64,000 bases of DNA from Bacteroidales bacterium (GTDB lineage Bacteria; Bacteroidota; Bacteroidia; Bacteroidales; Muribaculaceae): the NCBI GenBank assembly GCA_014800685.1, contig JAAVFQ010000008.1, forward strand, positions 111,116-175,115. The letters run 5' to 3'. This document shows, piece after piece, positions 16,338 through 25,121 of the stretch; within the stretch, counting starts at the first letter, position 1; each line of letters starts with the position of its first letter. The position numbers and the translations under genes were made by a program. A model generated the notes under the pieces. The model saw only the letters and a program-made list of their open reading frames with translations, had not been told where the DNA came from and searched no databases.

Positions 16338-16345
16338 TAATTTTG
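16338..16345 (+). promoter_or_regulatory. Promoter -7 box for the porin gene, implying a leaderless mRNA
   Basis: TAATTTTGCG follows a T-run and matches TAnnTTTG. Transcription would start at about 16350-16353, which coincides with the GTG/ATG start codons (16350 and 16353). The message therefore would have almost no leader. Confidence 0.7.
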
Positions 16346-16352
16346 CGCTGTG

Positions 16353-18407
16353 ATGAGATTTAACAAATTATTCGGTGTATTGGCGCTCGTGCTGGCCACG
16401 GCATGGAGTGGAGTGACCTACGCACAGTCGCTATCCGGGAATGACCGTATACTGACAGCCCCCTCCAAGACTGAGTCACCGACCTACAAACCGGGCAACT
16501 GCTGGACTCTCGCCTATCCTCTCGGGGCTCATATCCCTGCCGAGATGGACACCCTGACATATAATTATCAGCGTCTCAGCATCCCTTCGATGGTGAGCGA
16601 TGCATACGCTTCGGAGGGCAACCTCGGCTCGCCCGGTATCAATATGATATTCTTCGACCGAAAGCGGCGAACGGATTTCTTCTTCCGCGACGCGATTGAT
16701 GCATGGGCTCCATCGCGCGAGAAGCAGAAGTTTTATAACGTCTACATTCCCATGACTCTCCTCTCTTACAATTTCGGAGGAGGAAGGGAGACGCGCACCG
16801 ACCGTCTTCAGGCCACCTTTGCCGGAAACGTCAACCGTCGCCTCGGCATCGGCGCAATGATGGATTATATCTATGGCAAAGGCTCTTACGCCAATCAGGC
16901 GGCCAAGGAGTTTAACTTCGGCTTCAACACGTATTACCGCGGCGACCGCTACGAGATGCAGGCTTATTATTATCATTTCAACCACCGCAATAAAGAGAAT
17001 GGCGGAATAACCGATGACCTCTACATCCTCGACCCGGCTCAGCTTCAGGGGGGAGTCTCCTCCATTACGTCTACAAGCATCCCGACGCGCCTCTCTCAGG
17101 CTCAGAACAGAGTCAATGGCGACAGGCTGTATATGAGTCATGCCCTGAAACTCGGTTTCTGGCGAGATGAGCAGGTCAACGACACCCTCACCCGGCAAAT
17201 TTACGTGCCCGTCACGCGATTCATTTATTCGCTTGACTATAGCTCCGGCACCCATATCTTCAAGAATGGCTCGGCTGCAGAAGGCGAATCTTTCTGGGAT
17301 GACAGGTATATGAACGGCTCAAGAACTTACGACCGCACTCACTACTATTCGCTCGAAAACTCTCTCGGAATCGAGATGATAGAGGGCTTCAACAAATGGG
17401 TGCCTTTCGGACTGGCCGCCTACGCCTCTTTCGAGACTCAGCATTTCCGCCTCCCTACGGATTATGACTATGGATGGCAGGATGTGCTCGATGAGCCAGA
17501 GGGCGACACCTCGGCCGCCCCTATCCTCGACGCCTGGCCTGAAGGGGTCGGGATGCTTCGCAAAGGGAGTAGAAACATATTCCGCATCGGCGGACGCCTC
17601 ACGGGCACCACTCACCCACTCTTCACTTATGCTGCCAACGTAAGATTCGGGCTCTCCGGAGATGCCGTGGGCGACATTGACATCACTGCCGAGGCCGGCT
17701 CCCGCTTCCGTATGCTCGGCGACACCGTGCACATTAAGGCGAAAGGATTCTTTCACAATAATTCGCAGCCTTGGCTGATAAAGCATTATCTTTCCAATCA
17801 TTTTGCCTGGGACAACTCCGGATTCGGCAAGACACGCGATTTCCGTATCGGTGGCGAACTGCTGATACCCTGGACCAGAACCACACTCTCCGCCGGCGTG
17901 GAGAATATCCAGAACTTCGTCTATTTCAACGCCGCAGGGCTTCCTACTCAGAAGTCCGGGAATATTCAGATCTTCTCCGCGGCCCTCGACCAGCGGGTGG
18001 CGGCCGGAATCTGGAATTGGGACAATCGTATCACTTATCAGGCCACTTCCGACAATGTGGCTATCCCCCTTCCTGCGCTTACGGTATATTCCAATATGTA
18101 TCTGAAATTCACTGCCTTCAAGGTGCTTCACGCCCAGATTGGCATTGACTGCGACTATTACACCCGCTATCGCGGACTCAACTATCAGCCCGCTCTTATG
18201 GCTTTCACAGCTAATGATGACAACCCCGTAGGCAACTTCTTTTTCTGCAATGTCTATGCCACCGCCAAGCTCTACAAAGTACGCTTCTATGTGCTTTATT
18301 CCCATGCCAATCAGGGGCTCTTCTCAAAGAATGCCTTCTCACTGCCTCACTATCCCGTCAATCCCGCCAAGCTACAATTTGGTCTGAGCATAGATTTCGC
18401 CAACTAA
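16353..18407 (+). CDS. Putative porin (Porin_10-type outer-membrane beta-barrel)
   Basis: The protein is 684 residues from the ATG at 16353; a GTG one codon earlier is also possible. It has a signal peptide (MRFNKLFGVLALVLATAWSG..YAQS) and then repeated aromatic, alternating strands typical of an outer-membrane barrel. It ends in a phenylalanine-containing strand (KLQFGLSIDFAN). Motifs such as NYQRLS, GSPGINMIFFDR and PMTLLSYNFGGG match the Bacteroidota putative porin family. The DAACS-type symporter gene starts 12 bases later, so the pair probably forms an outer- and inner-membrane uptake route for the same nutrient. The substrate is not known. Confidence 0.85.
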   Translation: MRFNKLFGVLALVLATAWSGVTYAQSLSGNDRILTAPSKTESPTYKPGNCWTLAYPLGAHIPAEMDTLTYNYQRLSIPSMVSDAYASEGNLGSPGINMIFFDRKRRTDFFFRDAIDAWAPSREKQKFYNVYIPMTLLSYNFGGGRETRTDRLQATFAGNVNRRLGIGAMMDYIYGKGSYANQAAKEFNFGFNTYYRGDRYEMQAYYYHFNHRNKENGGITDDLYILDPAQLQGGVSSITSTSIPTRLSQAQNRVNGDRLYMSHALKLGFWRDEQVNDTLTRQIYVPVTRFIYSLDYSSGTHIFKNGSAAEGESFWDDRYMNGSRTYDRTHYYSLENSLGIEMIEGFNKWVPFGLAAYASFETQHFRLPTDYDYGWQDVLDEPEGDTSAAPILDAWPEGVGMLRKGSRNIFRIGGRLTGTTHPLFTYAANVRFGLSGDAVGDIDITAEAGSRFRMLGDTVHIKAKGFFHNNSQPWLIKHYLSNHFAWDNSGFGKTRDFRIGGELLIPWTRTTLSAGVENIQNFVYFNAAGLPTQKSGNIQIFSAALDQRVAAGIWNWDNRITYQATSDNVAIPLPALTVYSNMYLKFTAFKVLHAQIGIDCDYYTRYRGLNYQPALMAFTANDDNPVGNFFFCNVYATAKLYKVRFYVLYSHANQGLFSKNAFSLPHYPVNPAKLQFGLSIDFAN

Positions 18408-18419
18408 TAACGACTCATT

Positions 18420-19628
18420 ATGGACTCCACTACTGAAAATAACACCCGCAAGGGATTCTCCCTCTCCCGGATGCCGCTACTCCTTAAGATTGTAATAGCC
18501 ATAATACTCGGCATCGGTGCCGGCTACATTTTCCCCGTATGGCTCGGCCGCATTTTCGCCACTTTCAATGCTATCTTCAGCCAGTTTCTCGGCTTCCTTA
18601 TTCCGCTCATCATTGTGGGCTTCATCACTCCGGCCATCGCCGAGATTGGCAAGAAGGCAGGCTTAGTGCTTCTTATCACCGCCGGCCTCGCCTACCTCGA
18701 CACCATTCTGGCCGGCTTTGCAAGCTTTTTCACCGGCGACCTACTCTTCCCCTCACTCATCTCTCCGGGCTCTATGGGCAACACCCCCGAAGGTCATGAC
18801 CTCACCCCCTTCTTCACAATAGAGATGCCACCGGTGATGACGGTTATGACCGGACTCGTTCTCGCCTTTCTCGTGGGTATCGCCATGGCCGTGCTCGGCT
18901 CTGTCTCCATTAAGAAAATCGCTGATGAATTTCGAGACATCGTGACTCTCGCCATAGGGAAAGTCATCATCCCACTGCTTCCCATCTATATCTTCGGCAT
19001 TTTCCTCAATATGACCGTCGCCGGACAGGTAGGCCCCGTTCTGGGCACCTTCGTCAAGATTATTGCCATCATCTTCGCTCTCACTTTCCTGCTGCTCGTA
19101 GCTCAGTTCTGCATAGCAGCATGCTTCAATCGCAAGAATCCGCTGAAGATGCTCATCAAGATGATGCCGGCCTATTTCACCGCCTTAGGCACTCAGTCGT
19201 CCGCGGCCACCATCCCGGTGACTCTGCGCCAGACCATCTCCTTAGGCGTAAGTGAAGAGATAGCCGGCTTCACCATACCTCTCTGCGCCACAATCCACAT
19301 GAGCGGCAGCACGCTGAAAATCGTAGCCTGCGCCATCGCACTTATGATTATGCAGGGCATTCCGTACGACTTCCCGATGTTTGCCGGATTTATTTGCATG
19401 CTGGCCATCACCATCGTAGCTGCTCCGGGCGTGCCGGGAGGTGCCATCATGGCGTCCCTGGGTCTCTTAGGGGGCATTCTCGGATTCAGTGAAGCCGACC
19501 AGGCGCTGATGATTGCTCTCTACATAGCTATGGACAGTTTCGGCACTGCCTGCAACGTCACCGGCGACGGATACATTGCTGTCATCGTCGACCATTTCTT
19601 CGGACCGAAAAAAAAGGGGAATAACTAA
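18420..19628 (+). CDS. DAACS-family amino acid/dicarboxylate symporter with altered ion and substrate motifs
   Basis: The 402-residue inner-membrane protein belongs to the GltPh/EAAT-like dicarboxylate/amino acid:cation symporters. The hairpin-1 serine motif is ALGTQSSAATIPVTL (residues 255-269). The TM7 motif that is NMDGT in GltPh is here HMSGS (293-297), so the sodium-coordinating Asn and Asp are replaced. In TM8, MDSFGTACNVTGDG keeps Asp372, Thr376, Asn379 and Asp383, but the arginine that binds acidic side chains (GltPh R397) is Gly375. The known role of these residues suggests a non-acidic substrate and changed ion coupling; that is inference. It is co-transcribed with the upstream porin gene and ends at a strong bidirectional terminator. 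Confidence 0.9.
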   Translation: MDSTTENNTRKGFSLSRMPLLLKIVIAIILGIGAGYIFPVWLGRIFATFNAIFSQFLGFLIPLIIVGFITPAIAEIGKKAGLVLLITAGLAYLDTILAGFASFFTGDLLFPSLISPGSMGNTPEGHDLTPFFTIEMPPVMTVMTGLVLAFLVGIAMAVLGSVSIKKIADEFRDIVTLAIGKVIIPLLPIYIFGIFLNMTVAGQVGPVLGTFVKIIAIIFALTFLLLVAQFCIAACFNRKNPLKMLIKMMPAYFTALGTQSSAATIPVTLRQTISLGVSEEIAGFTIPLCATIHMSGSTLKIVACAIALMIMQGIPYDFPMFAGFICMLAITIVAAPGVPGGAIMASLGLLGGILGFSEADQALMIALYIAMDSFGTACNVTGDGYIAVIVDHFFGPKKKGNN

Positions 19629-19655
19629 TCCTTCAGGGCTTCCTTATAAAACGAG

Positions 19656-19691
19656 GGGGGTGTGTCAAATGCAAAATTTTGACACACCCCC
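19656..19691. terminator. Bidirectional terminator
   Basis: GGGGGTGTGTCAAA pairs with TTTGACACACCCCC around an 8-base loop. It separates the symporter gene from the convergent secreted-protein gene and lacks a clear T-run on either side. Confidence 0.8.
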
Positions 19692-19740
19692 TAAGGTTAC
19701 ATTTAGTCTCGCATAAACTTCGCGATTTTACCCCTTTGTC

Positions 19741-20715
19741 TCAGTCGCCGGCCATTGTCTTCAGCCACCCCTTAAGCATTGTGTCGGCAGCCTTTTCAAA
19801 GGCTGATGAAAGCTCCGATTTTCCAATTACATTGAGCCATTTGCCGCACGCCTTCAAGGCAGCCTCTCCCCTGGCAGCTCCCTCGCGGAAAGAACCGGAA
19901 ACGTCAGACAGCCCCATATCTGCAAGAGCATCCGCAGGCAGCCATTCTGACGACTCTGCGATTTCCTTCTTAGCCTGCTTCTCTATCTTGAACCAGGCTG
20001 ACAGCAAATCGGCTTTCCCATCACCGGCAGCCTGCCCGGAGAGCATCTGATATTGCGCCACAAGCATGTTGATCCAATCTTTACGATAGGAAAGGAGTTG
20101 GTGGGGATAAGAAACAGCGATAAACGATCCCCCATAACTATCAAGGCTTCCGAGATTAGCAAGAAGCGCGGAGGAAAAATTATAGAAACTCTCCTCTCCG
20201 AGAATGGCGTTATAGCAAGCAGCGCGCGCTTCATCGCTTTCCATTTTGGCCGCTATCTTTCCATAAATATATGTAGCCGCAAACTCGTAATATTTCCACT
20301 GCAACGAGACGCCCCATGCCATAGACATCGTGTTCTCATTATACTGTGCGGAATTGGAGATATAGGAAGAGAGATAGTCGCCGTAAGCTGCCACTTTCTC
20401 CACATCGGAAAGGCCTGTTTTAGCGGGATTGCGTGTATCAAATGATTTAATCACCGTAGGAGCCAGCCGATTGGCTTTGGCTATCTCGGCGGTAAGCTGA
20501 TTCAGATTCTTTACTTCTATGTAATCCCACTTATCGAGGTAGCCGATAATCCCCTTAGGCGTAGATGAGATGGCTGAGGTCCGAACGGCCGCTTTCTTGC
20601 GTGGAGCTGCCGTTTTGGCTTTGGCTACCTTCCTGCGTGGAGCCTCACCCACGGATGCCACCGACATACTTCCCATGCCTGCGAGAAGCGCAAGAGCGAT
20701 AATAAATTTTTTCAT
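19741..20715 (-). CDS. Secreted protein of unknown function
   Basis: The 324-residue product has a signal peptide (MKKFIIALALLAGMGSMSVA), then a basic, alanine- and lysine-rich linker (residues 24-48) and a helical body. I recognise no catalytic motif. The linker resembles those of proteins held near the cell envelope, and the helical part (WKYYEFAATYIYGKIAAKM, WFKIEKQAKKEIAES) is alanine rich. Two adjacent ATGs (20718 and 20715) are possible starts. Its promoter appears to lie inside an RU-1 remnant immediately upstream, giving a leader of only a few bases. The gene is monocistronic and convergent with the symporter. Confidence 0.8.
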   Translation of the reverse strand: MKKFIIALALLAGMGSMSVASVGEAPRRKVAKAKTAAPRKKAAVRTSAISSTPKGIIGYLDKWDYIEVKNLNQLTAEIAKANRLAPTVIKSFDTRNPAKTGLSDVEKVAAYGDYLSSYISNSAQYNENTMSMAWGVSLQWKYYEFAATYIYGKIAAKMESDEARAACYNAILGEESFYNFSSALLANLGSLDSYGGSFIAVSYPHQLLSYRKDWINMLVAQYQMLSGQAAGDGKADLLSAWFKIEKQAKKEIAESSEWLPADALADMGLSDVSGSFREGAARGEAALKACGKWLNVIGKSELSSAFEKAADTMLKGWLKTMAGD

Positions 20716-20718
20716 CAT

Positions 20719-20760
20719 AAGTATGTATGCAAAATTACACGATAATATGAGTTTAGAAAT
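20719..20760 (+). repeat. RU-1 element remnant that carries the promoter box of the leftward gene
   Basis: AAGTATGTATGCAAAATTACACGATAATATGAG.. matches the left end of the RU-1 copies at 48462 and 49841. Read leftwards, bases 20737-20730 form TAATTTTG followed by CA, a Bacteroidota -7 box, with the start codon about 12 bases further on. Confidence 0.7.
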
Positions 20761-20869
20761 GTCCGCAGAAAAAAATCAGGAGAGCTGACTGCCCTGAGCG
20801 AGTAGTCTCTCCCCTGATTATTCTGTTATTGTAAGAATTTGTAAGTATTGTAAATTTCGCAATTCCTAA

Positions 20870-20912
20870 AGGAGCTTGAAAGCCTTAAGTTGAGCTTGCG
20901 AAACTTAAGCTA
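20870..20912 (-). terminator. Probable kbl terminator hairpin
   Basis: On the minus strand AGCTTAAGTT pairs with AACTTAAGGCT around TCGCAAGCTC, a few bases after the kbl stop. The T-run is weak (TTTC). Confidence 0.5.
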
Positions 20913-20913
20913 C

Positions 20914-22107
20914 TTATTTTATCACGCCGAGCTTTTTGCCCACCTTGATAAAGGCTGCGATAGCACGGTCAAGCTGCTCTCGGTTGTGTCCGGCGCTGAG
21001 CTGAACGCGGATACGAGCCTGTCCCTTGGGCACTACGGGGTAGTAGAAACCGGTGACATAGATACCCTCTTTCTGCATCTCGGCGGCAAAGTCCTGAGAA
21101 AGTTTTGCGTCATAGAGCATCACGGCGCAGATGGCAGACTGAGTGGGTTTGATGTCAAAACCGGCCTCAAGCATCTTGTCGCGGAAATAGTTTACGTTCT
21201 CCACAAGCTTGTCATGGAGCTCATTGCTTTCGCCGAGCATCTTGAACATCTCAAGGCTTGCACCTACGATGCCGGGAGCCACAGAGTTGCTGAAGAGATA
21301 GGGACGTGAGCGCTGACGGAGCATATCGATAATCTCCTTGGGGCCGGTGGTGAATCCACCCATGGCGCCGCCGAAGGCCTTGCCGAGAGTGCCGGTGAAG
21401 ATGTCTATCTTGCCATAGCAGTCAAACTGCTCTGCCACGCCGTGGCCTGTGGGACCCACTACGCCGGCAGAGTGGCTTTCGTCTACCATGACAAGAGCGC
21501 CATACTTCTCTGCAAGCTCGCAAATCTTATCCATAGGAGCCACGTTGCCGTCCATAGAGAAGACGCCGTCAGTGGCGATAATCTTGAAGCGGCAGTCGGC
21601 AGCCTCTTTCAGGCAACGCTCCAGGTCTGCCATATCGGCATTGTTGTAGCGGAAGCGCTTAGCCTTGCAGAGACGCACGCCGTCGATGATGGAAGCATGA
21701 TTGAGTGAGTCGGAGATGATGGCATCCTCAGCAGTGAAGAGGGGCTCGAAGAGACCGCCGTTAGCGTCAAAGCAAGCTGCATAAAGGATAGTGTCTTCAG
21801 TGTGGAAATATTCGCTGATGGCCTTCTCAAGCTCCTTGTGGAGGTCCTGAGTGCCACAGATGAAGCGTACGGACGACATTCCGTAACCACGCTCATCCAT
21901 AGCCTTCTTGGCAGCCTCGATCAGACGGCTGTTGTCTGAGAGACCGAGGTAATTGTTGGCGCAAAAGTTGAGCACTTCGCCCTTAGTGTTTTCCACCTCA
22001 ATATCAGCCTTCTGAGGGGTGACGATTACGCGTTCATTCTTGTAGAGACCCGCATCTTTGATATCCTGCAGCTCTTTCTGCAGATGGGTCTTGAAATCCT
22101 TATACAT
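20914..22107 (-). CDS. kbl: Glycine C-acetyltransferase (2-amino-3-ketobutyrate CoA ligase)
   Basis: This PLP enzyme cleaves 2-amino-3-ketobutyrate with CoA to glycine and acetyl-CoA, the second step of threonine breakdown. The 397-residue length is that of E. coli Kbl. The PLP lysine is Lys243 in TGTLGKAFGGAMGG; the aspartate/histidine pair MVDESHSAG lies at 207-215 and NYLGLSDN at 52-59. It is divergently placed from an SDR-type threonine dehydrogenase gene, which makes the substrate, so the pair forms a complete threonine-to-glycine route. The start at 22107 is supported by a -7 box at 22142-22149. Confidence 0.95.
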   Translation of the reverse strand: MYKDFKTHLQKELQDIKDAGLYKNERVIVTPQKADIEVENTKGEVLNFCANNYLGLSDNSRLIEAAKKAMDERGYGMSSVRFICGTQDLHKELEKAISEYFHTEDTILYAACFDANGGLFEPLFTAEDAIISDSLNHASIIDGVRLCKAKRFRYNNADMADLERCLKEAADCRFKIIATDGVFSMDGNVAPMDKICELAEKYGALVMVDESHSAGVVGPTGHGVAEQFDCYGKIDIFTGTLGKAFGGAMGGFTTGPKEIIDMLRQRSRPYLFSNSVAPGIVGASLEMFKMLGESNELHDKLVENVNYFRDKMLEAGFDIKPTQSAICAVMLYDAKLSQDFAAEMQKEGIYVTGFYYPVVPKGQARIRVQLSAGHNREQLDRAIAAFIKVGKKLGVIK

Positions 22108-22141
22108 GGTATTGAAATTTTGTAAGTTCTGAAATTTTCCT

Positions 22142-22149
22142 CAAAATTA
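22142..22149 (-). promoter_or_regulatory. Promoter -7 box for kbl
   Basis: The minus strand reads TAATTTTG followed by AGG, matching TAnnTTTG. The likely start is near 22135, 28 bases before the kbl ATG. Confidence 0.65.
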
Positions 22150-22208
22150 CAAAATTCCGCTGACATAGCCCACTATTTTTTTATATTTTTTTCAGCCCTC
22201 ATTATAGC

Positions 22209-22269
22209 ATATTCCGATTAATCTTGCTAACTTTGCAGAAAATTTGACTGACCTAATAAATCGGAATAT
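22209..22269. promoter_or_regulatory. 11-base inverted repeat around the tdh promoter, candidate operator
   Basis: ATATTCCGATT (22209-22219) and its exact complement AATCGGAATAT (22259-22269) flank the tdh -7 box. The left arm is near -30 and the right arm lies just before the ATG. The pair could be two sites for one regulator controlling threonine degradation; no regulator gene is adjacent. Confidence 0.5.
22228..22235 (+). promoter_or_regulatory. Promoter -7 box for the threonine dehydrogenase gene
   Basis: TAACTTTGCAG matches TAnnTTTG. The expected start is near 22242, with a leader of about 30 bases to the ATG at 22273. Confidence 0.75.
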
Positions 22270-22272
22270 ACG

Positions 22273-23247
22273 ATGAAGAATGTTCTCATTATAGGAGCTA
22301 CGGGCCAGATAGGCTCTGAGCTCACCATGAAGCTCCGTGACATCTACGGCGGCGATAACGTTGTGGCAGGATACATCAAAGGAGCTGAGCCCAAAGGCGC
22401 CCTCCTCGAATCCGGCCCTGCCGAAGAGGTGGACATCACCAACGCGGCCCAGATAGCAGCGGCTGTAGACAAATACAAAGTCGACACCATCTACAATCTT
22501 GCAGCCCTTCTCAGCGCCGTGGCCGAAGCTAAGCCTCAGCTCGCTTGGAAAATCGGCGTCGGTGGACTCGTAAACTGCCTCGAAGTGTCTCGTGAAAAGA
22601 ACTGCGCTCTCTTCACTCCCTCTTCTATCGGCTCTTTCGGACCCGACACCCCTAAAGACAACACTCCACAGGACACCATTCAGCGCCCGGCTACTATCTA
22701 TGGCGTGACCAAAGTCAGCGGCGAGATGCTCTCGGACTACTATGCACGCCGTTTCGGCGTTGACACTCGCTCCGTCCGCTTCCCCGGCCTCATATCTTAC
22801 GTGGCTCCTCCCGGCGGCGGCACCACAGACTACGCCGTTGACATCTACTACTCTGCCGTCAAGGGTGAAGAATTCAAATGTCCCCTCAAGCCCGGCACTT
22901 TCATGGACATGATGTATATGCCCGACGCGCTCCGAGCAGCTATCGAAATCATGGAAGCTGACCCCGCAAGACTCGTGCACCGCAACTCTTTCAACATCGC
23001 CTCCATGAGCTTCGACCCCGAAATCATCTGCAAGAAAATCCAGGAATATGTCCCCGGTTTCAAGATGACTTACGAGCTCGATCCGCTCCGCCAGAAAATC
23101 GCCGACTCTTGGCCCAATAGCCTCGACGACTCCTGCGCTCGCAACGAGTGGGACTGGAAGCCCGAGTATGACCTCGACGCAATGACCCGCGACATGCTCA
23201 AGAATCTTCGCATCAAGTTCGGAATCAAGGAAGAGGCGATGGCCTGA
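22273..23247 (+). CDS. tdh: L-threonine 3-dehydrogenase, short-chain dehydrogenase type
   Basis: The 324-residue protein is an extended SDR that oxidises L-threonine to 2-amino-3-ketobutyrate with NAD. The NAD-binding glycine motif GATGQIG is at residues 8-14 and the catalytic YGVTK (Tyr143, Lys147) follows SSIGSFGPDTP, which supplies the active-site serine region. The segment RFPGLISYVAPPGGGTTDYA is characteristic of SDR-type threonine dehydrogenases rather than of UDP-sugar epimerases. It stands head to head with kbl, whose enzyme uses its product. Both genes have clear promoter boxes in the shared 165-base interval. Confidence 0.92.
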   Translation: MKNVLIIGATGQIGSELTMKLRDIYGGDNVVAGYIKGAEPKGALLESGPAEEVDITNAAQIAAAVDKYKVDTIYNLAALLSAVAEAKPQLAWKIGVGGLVNCLEVSREKNCALFTPSSIGSFGPDTPKDNTPQDTIQRPATIYGVTKVSGEMLSDYYARRFGVDTRSVRFPGLISYVAPPGGGTTDYAVDIYYSAVKGEEFKCPLKPGTFMDMMYMPDALRAAIEIMEADPARLVHRNSFNIASMSFDPEIICKKIQEYVPGFKMTYELDPLRQKIADSWPNSLDDSCARNEWDWKPEYDLDAMTRDMLKNLRIKFGIKEEAMA

Positions 23248-23278
23248 TATCCTGTCTTCCCCACAGAATAAAATATCC

Positions 23279-23315
23279 GGAGGGTGTGCCTGAATAAAAT
23301 TCGGGCTCACCCTCC
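23279..23315 (+). terminator. Terminator of the threonine dehydrogenase gene
   Basis: GGAGGGTGTGCC plus TGAAT pairs with ATTC and GGGCTCACCCTCC, and CTTCTTTT follows. The stem has one or two mismatches. Confidence 0.88.
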
Positions 23316-23400
23316 CTTCTTTTATCGACCCTGGGTGGCTCCATTTTGCCTCGCCGGAGAGGTTTATGGCCCAAAATTTCCATATCTCAATATTTATTAC

Positions 23401-23408
23401 TAACTTCG
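23401..23408 (+). promoter_or_regulatory. Promoter -7 box for pheS-nth
   Basis: TAACTTCGCA matches the -7 consensus with one change (TTCG for TTTG). It is 36 bases before the pheS ATG. Confidence 0.5.
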
Positions 23409-23436
23409 CAATAAGATTTATTGAACCCTCTTCACT

Positions 23437-24465
23437 ATGATTGACAAGATACAGACACTCACCGAAGAAATCAAAAACCTCTCAGCCACTCTTCCGGAGC
23501 AGGTGGAGGAACTTCGCATCAAATATCTCAGCAAGAAGGGCATCATCTCAGCCCTCTTCAACGATTTCAGAGCTCTCTCTCCCGAAGAGAAAAGACAGCT
23601 TGGTCAGCCTCTTAATATCCTCAAGAATTTCGCCACTGAGAAAATCAACTCTCTGCGCGAAAACCTCTCGGCTTCAGCCTCTGACGACTCAGCAGCCCTT
23701 GACCTCTCTCGCACTGAGACTCCACTTCCACTCGGCTCTCGCCATCCCCTCTCCATTGTCAAGAATGAAATCTGCGACATATTCGCCCGTATGGGTTTCT
23801 CCATTGCGGAGGGCCCCGAGATTGAGGATGACTGGCACGTCTTCTCATCTCTGAACTTTGCTGCCGACCATCCCGCCAGAGACATGCAGGACACTTTCTT
23901 TATAGCCCGCAATCCTGCCGACGTTCTCCTCCGCACGCATACATCATCCGTGCAGACAAGAGTCATGGAAAAGGCTCAGCCCCCTGTCCGCATCATCTGC
24001 CCGGGAAGAGTATACCGCAACGAAGCCATCTCTGCCCGCGCGCACTGCTTCTTCCATCAGGTCGAGGGGCTTTACATAGACCGCAACGTCTCTTTCGCCG
24101 ACCTCAAGCAGGTTCTCCTCACTTTCGCCCGCGAAATGTTTGGCCCGCAGACTCAGATCCGACTCCGTCCCTCCTACTTCCCCTTCACCGAACCATCGGC
24201 GGAAATGGACATCTCCTGCAACATCTGCGGCGGCAAAGGTTGCGCTTTCTGCAAAGGAACCGGATGGGTGGAAATCCTCGGATGCGGAATGGTAGACCCC
24301 AACGTCCTTGACGCTTGCGGCATTGACTCCAAAGAATACACCGGATATGCATTCGGAATGGGCATAGAGCGCATCACAAATCTTAAATATCGCGTCAAAG
24401 ACCTGCGAATGTTCTCTGAGAACGATGTGCGCTTCCTCTCTGAATTTGAAGCTGCCAAACGCTGA
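23437..24465 (+). CDS. pheS: Phenylalanine-tRNA ligase alpha subunit
   Basis: The 342-residue product is the catalytic alpha subunit of the alpha2-beta2 synthetase that charges tRNA-Phe. It has the N-terminal coiled coil (residues 1-85), then class II motif 1 (HPLSIVKNEICDIFARMGF), motif 2 (VRIICPGRVYRNEAISARA with HQVEGLYID) and motif 3 (GYAFGMGIERITNLKY, with the ATP-binding Arg). SSVQTRVME in the substrate pocket is conserved. It is followed eight bases later by nth. The beta subunit gene pheT is not adjacent, which is usual in Bacteroidota. Confidence 0.97.
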   Translation: MIDKIQTLTEEIKNLSATLPEQVEELRIKYLSKKGIISALFNDFRALSPEEKRQLGQPLNILKNFATEKINSLRENLSASASDDSAALDLSRTETPLPLGSRHPLSIVKNEICDIFARMGFSIAEGPEIEDDWHVFSSLNFAADHPARDMQDTFFIARNPADVLLRTHTSSVQTRVMEKAQPPVRIICPGRVYRNEAISARAHCFFHQVEGLYIDRNVSFADLKQVLLTFAREMFGPQTQIRLRPSYFPFTEPSAEMDISCNICGGKGCAFCKGTGWVEILGCGMVDPNVLDACGIDSKEYTGYAFGMGIERITNLKYRVKDLRMFSENDVRFLSEFEAAKR

Positions 24466-24473
24466 CGCCCCTT

Positions 24474-25109
24474 ATGACTACGAAGGAAAGATACGAGAAA
24501 GTGCTCCAATGGTTTGAGGATAACGTCCCCGAGCCGGCTACCGAGTTGCACTATGACTCCCCCTTTCATCTTCTGCTGGCTGTTATCCTCTCTGCCCAAT
24601 GCACCGACAAGAGAGTAAACCTCGTCACTCCCGCACTCTTCGAAGCCTTTCCCGACCCCGAATCGCTTGCGGCGGCCACTGAAGAACAGGTCTTTCCATT
24701 CATCAAGAGCGTCACATTCCCCAACAATAAGACCCGGCACATCCTCCGCGCTGCAAGGATTCTTGTGGAGGAGTTCGGCTCAGAAATGCCATCAGACATT
24801 GACGGACTCATGAAGCTCCCCGGTGTAGGCAGAAAGACGGCTAACGTCATGCTCGCCGTCGTCTGGAACAAAGCAGCCATGGCTGTTGACACGCACGTCT
24901 TTCGCGTAAGCAACCGCATCGGACTTACCCTCAACTCCAAAACGCCACTCGCCACCGAGAAAACGCTGATGACATACATTCCGGCCGACAAAGTGAGCCG
25001 TGCCCACCACTGGCTGATTCTTCACGGGCGCTACGTATGCAAAGCCCGGAAGCCGGACTGCCTCAACTGTGGCATCGCCCCTTTCTGCAAGACGTTCTCC
25101 GGAAAATAA
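24474..25109 (+). CDS. nth: Endonuclease III (base-excision DNA glycosylase/AP lyase)
   Basis: The 211-residue enzyme removes oxidised pyrimidines from DNA and nicks the abasic site. The helix-hairpin-helix LPGVGRKTANVML holds catalytic Lys121, and the essential aspartate is Asp139 in AVDTHVFRV. The C-terminal [4Fe-4S] loop has the exact spacing C-x6-C-x2-C-x5-C (Cys189, 196, 199, 205). Length and order match E. coli Nth. It is co-transcribed with pheS and closed by a strong shared terminator. Confidence 0.97.
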   Translation: MTTKERYEKVLQWFEDNVPEPATELHYDSPFHLLLAVILSAQCTDKRVNLVTPALFEAFPDPESLAAATEEQVFPFIKSVTFPNNKTRHILRAARILVEEFGSEMPSDIDGLMKLPGVGRKTANVMLAVVWNKAAMAVDTHVFRVSNRIGLTLNSKTPLATEKTLMTYIPADKVSRAHHWLILHGRYVCKARKPDCLNCGIAPFCKTFSGK

Positions 25110-25121
25110 TCCCATACTATC

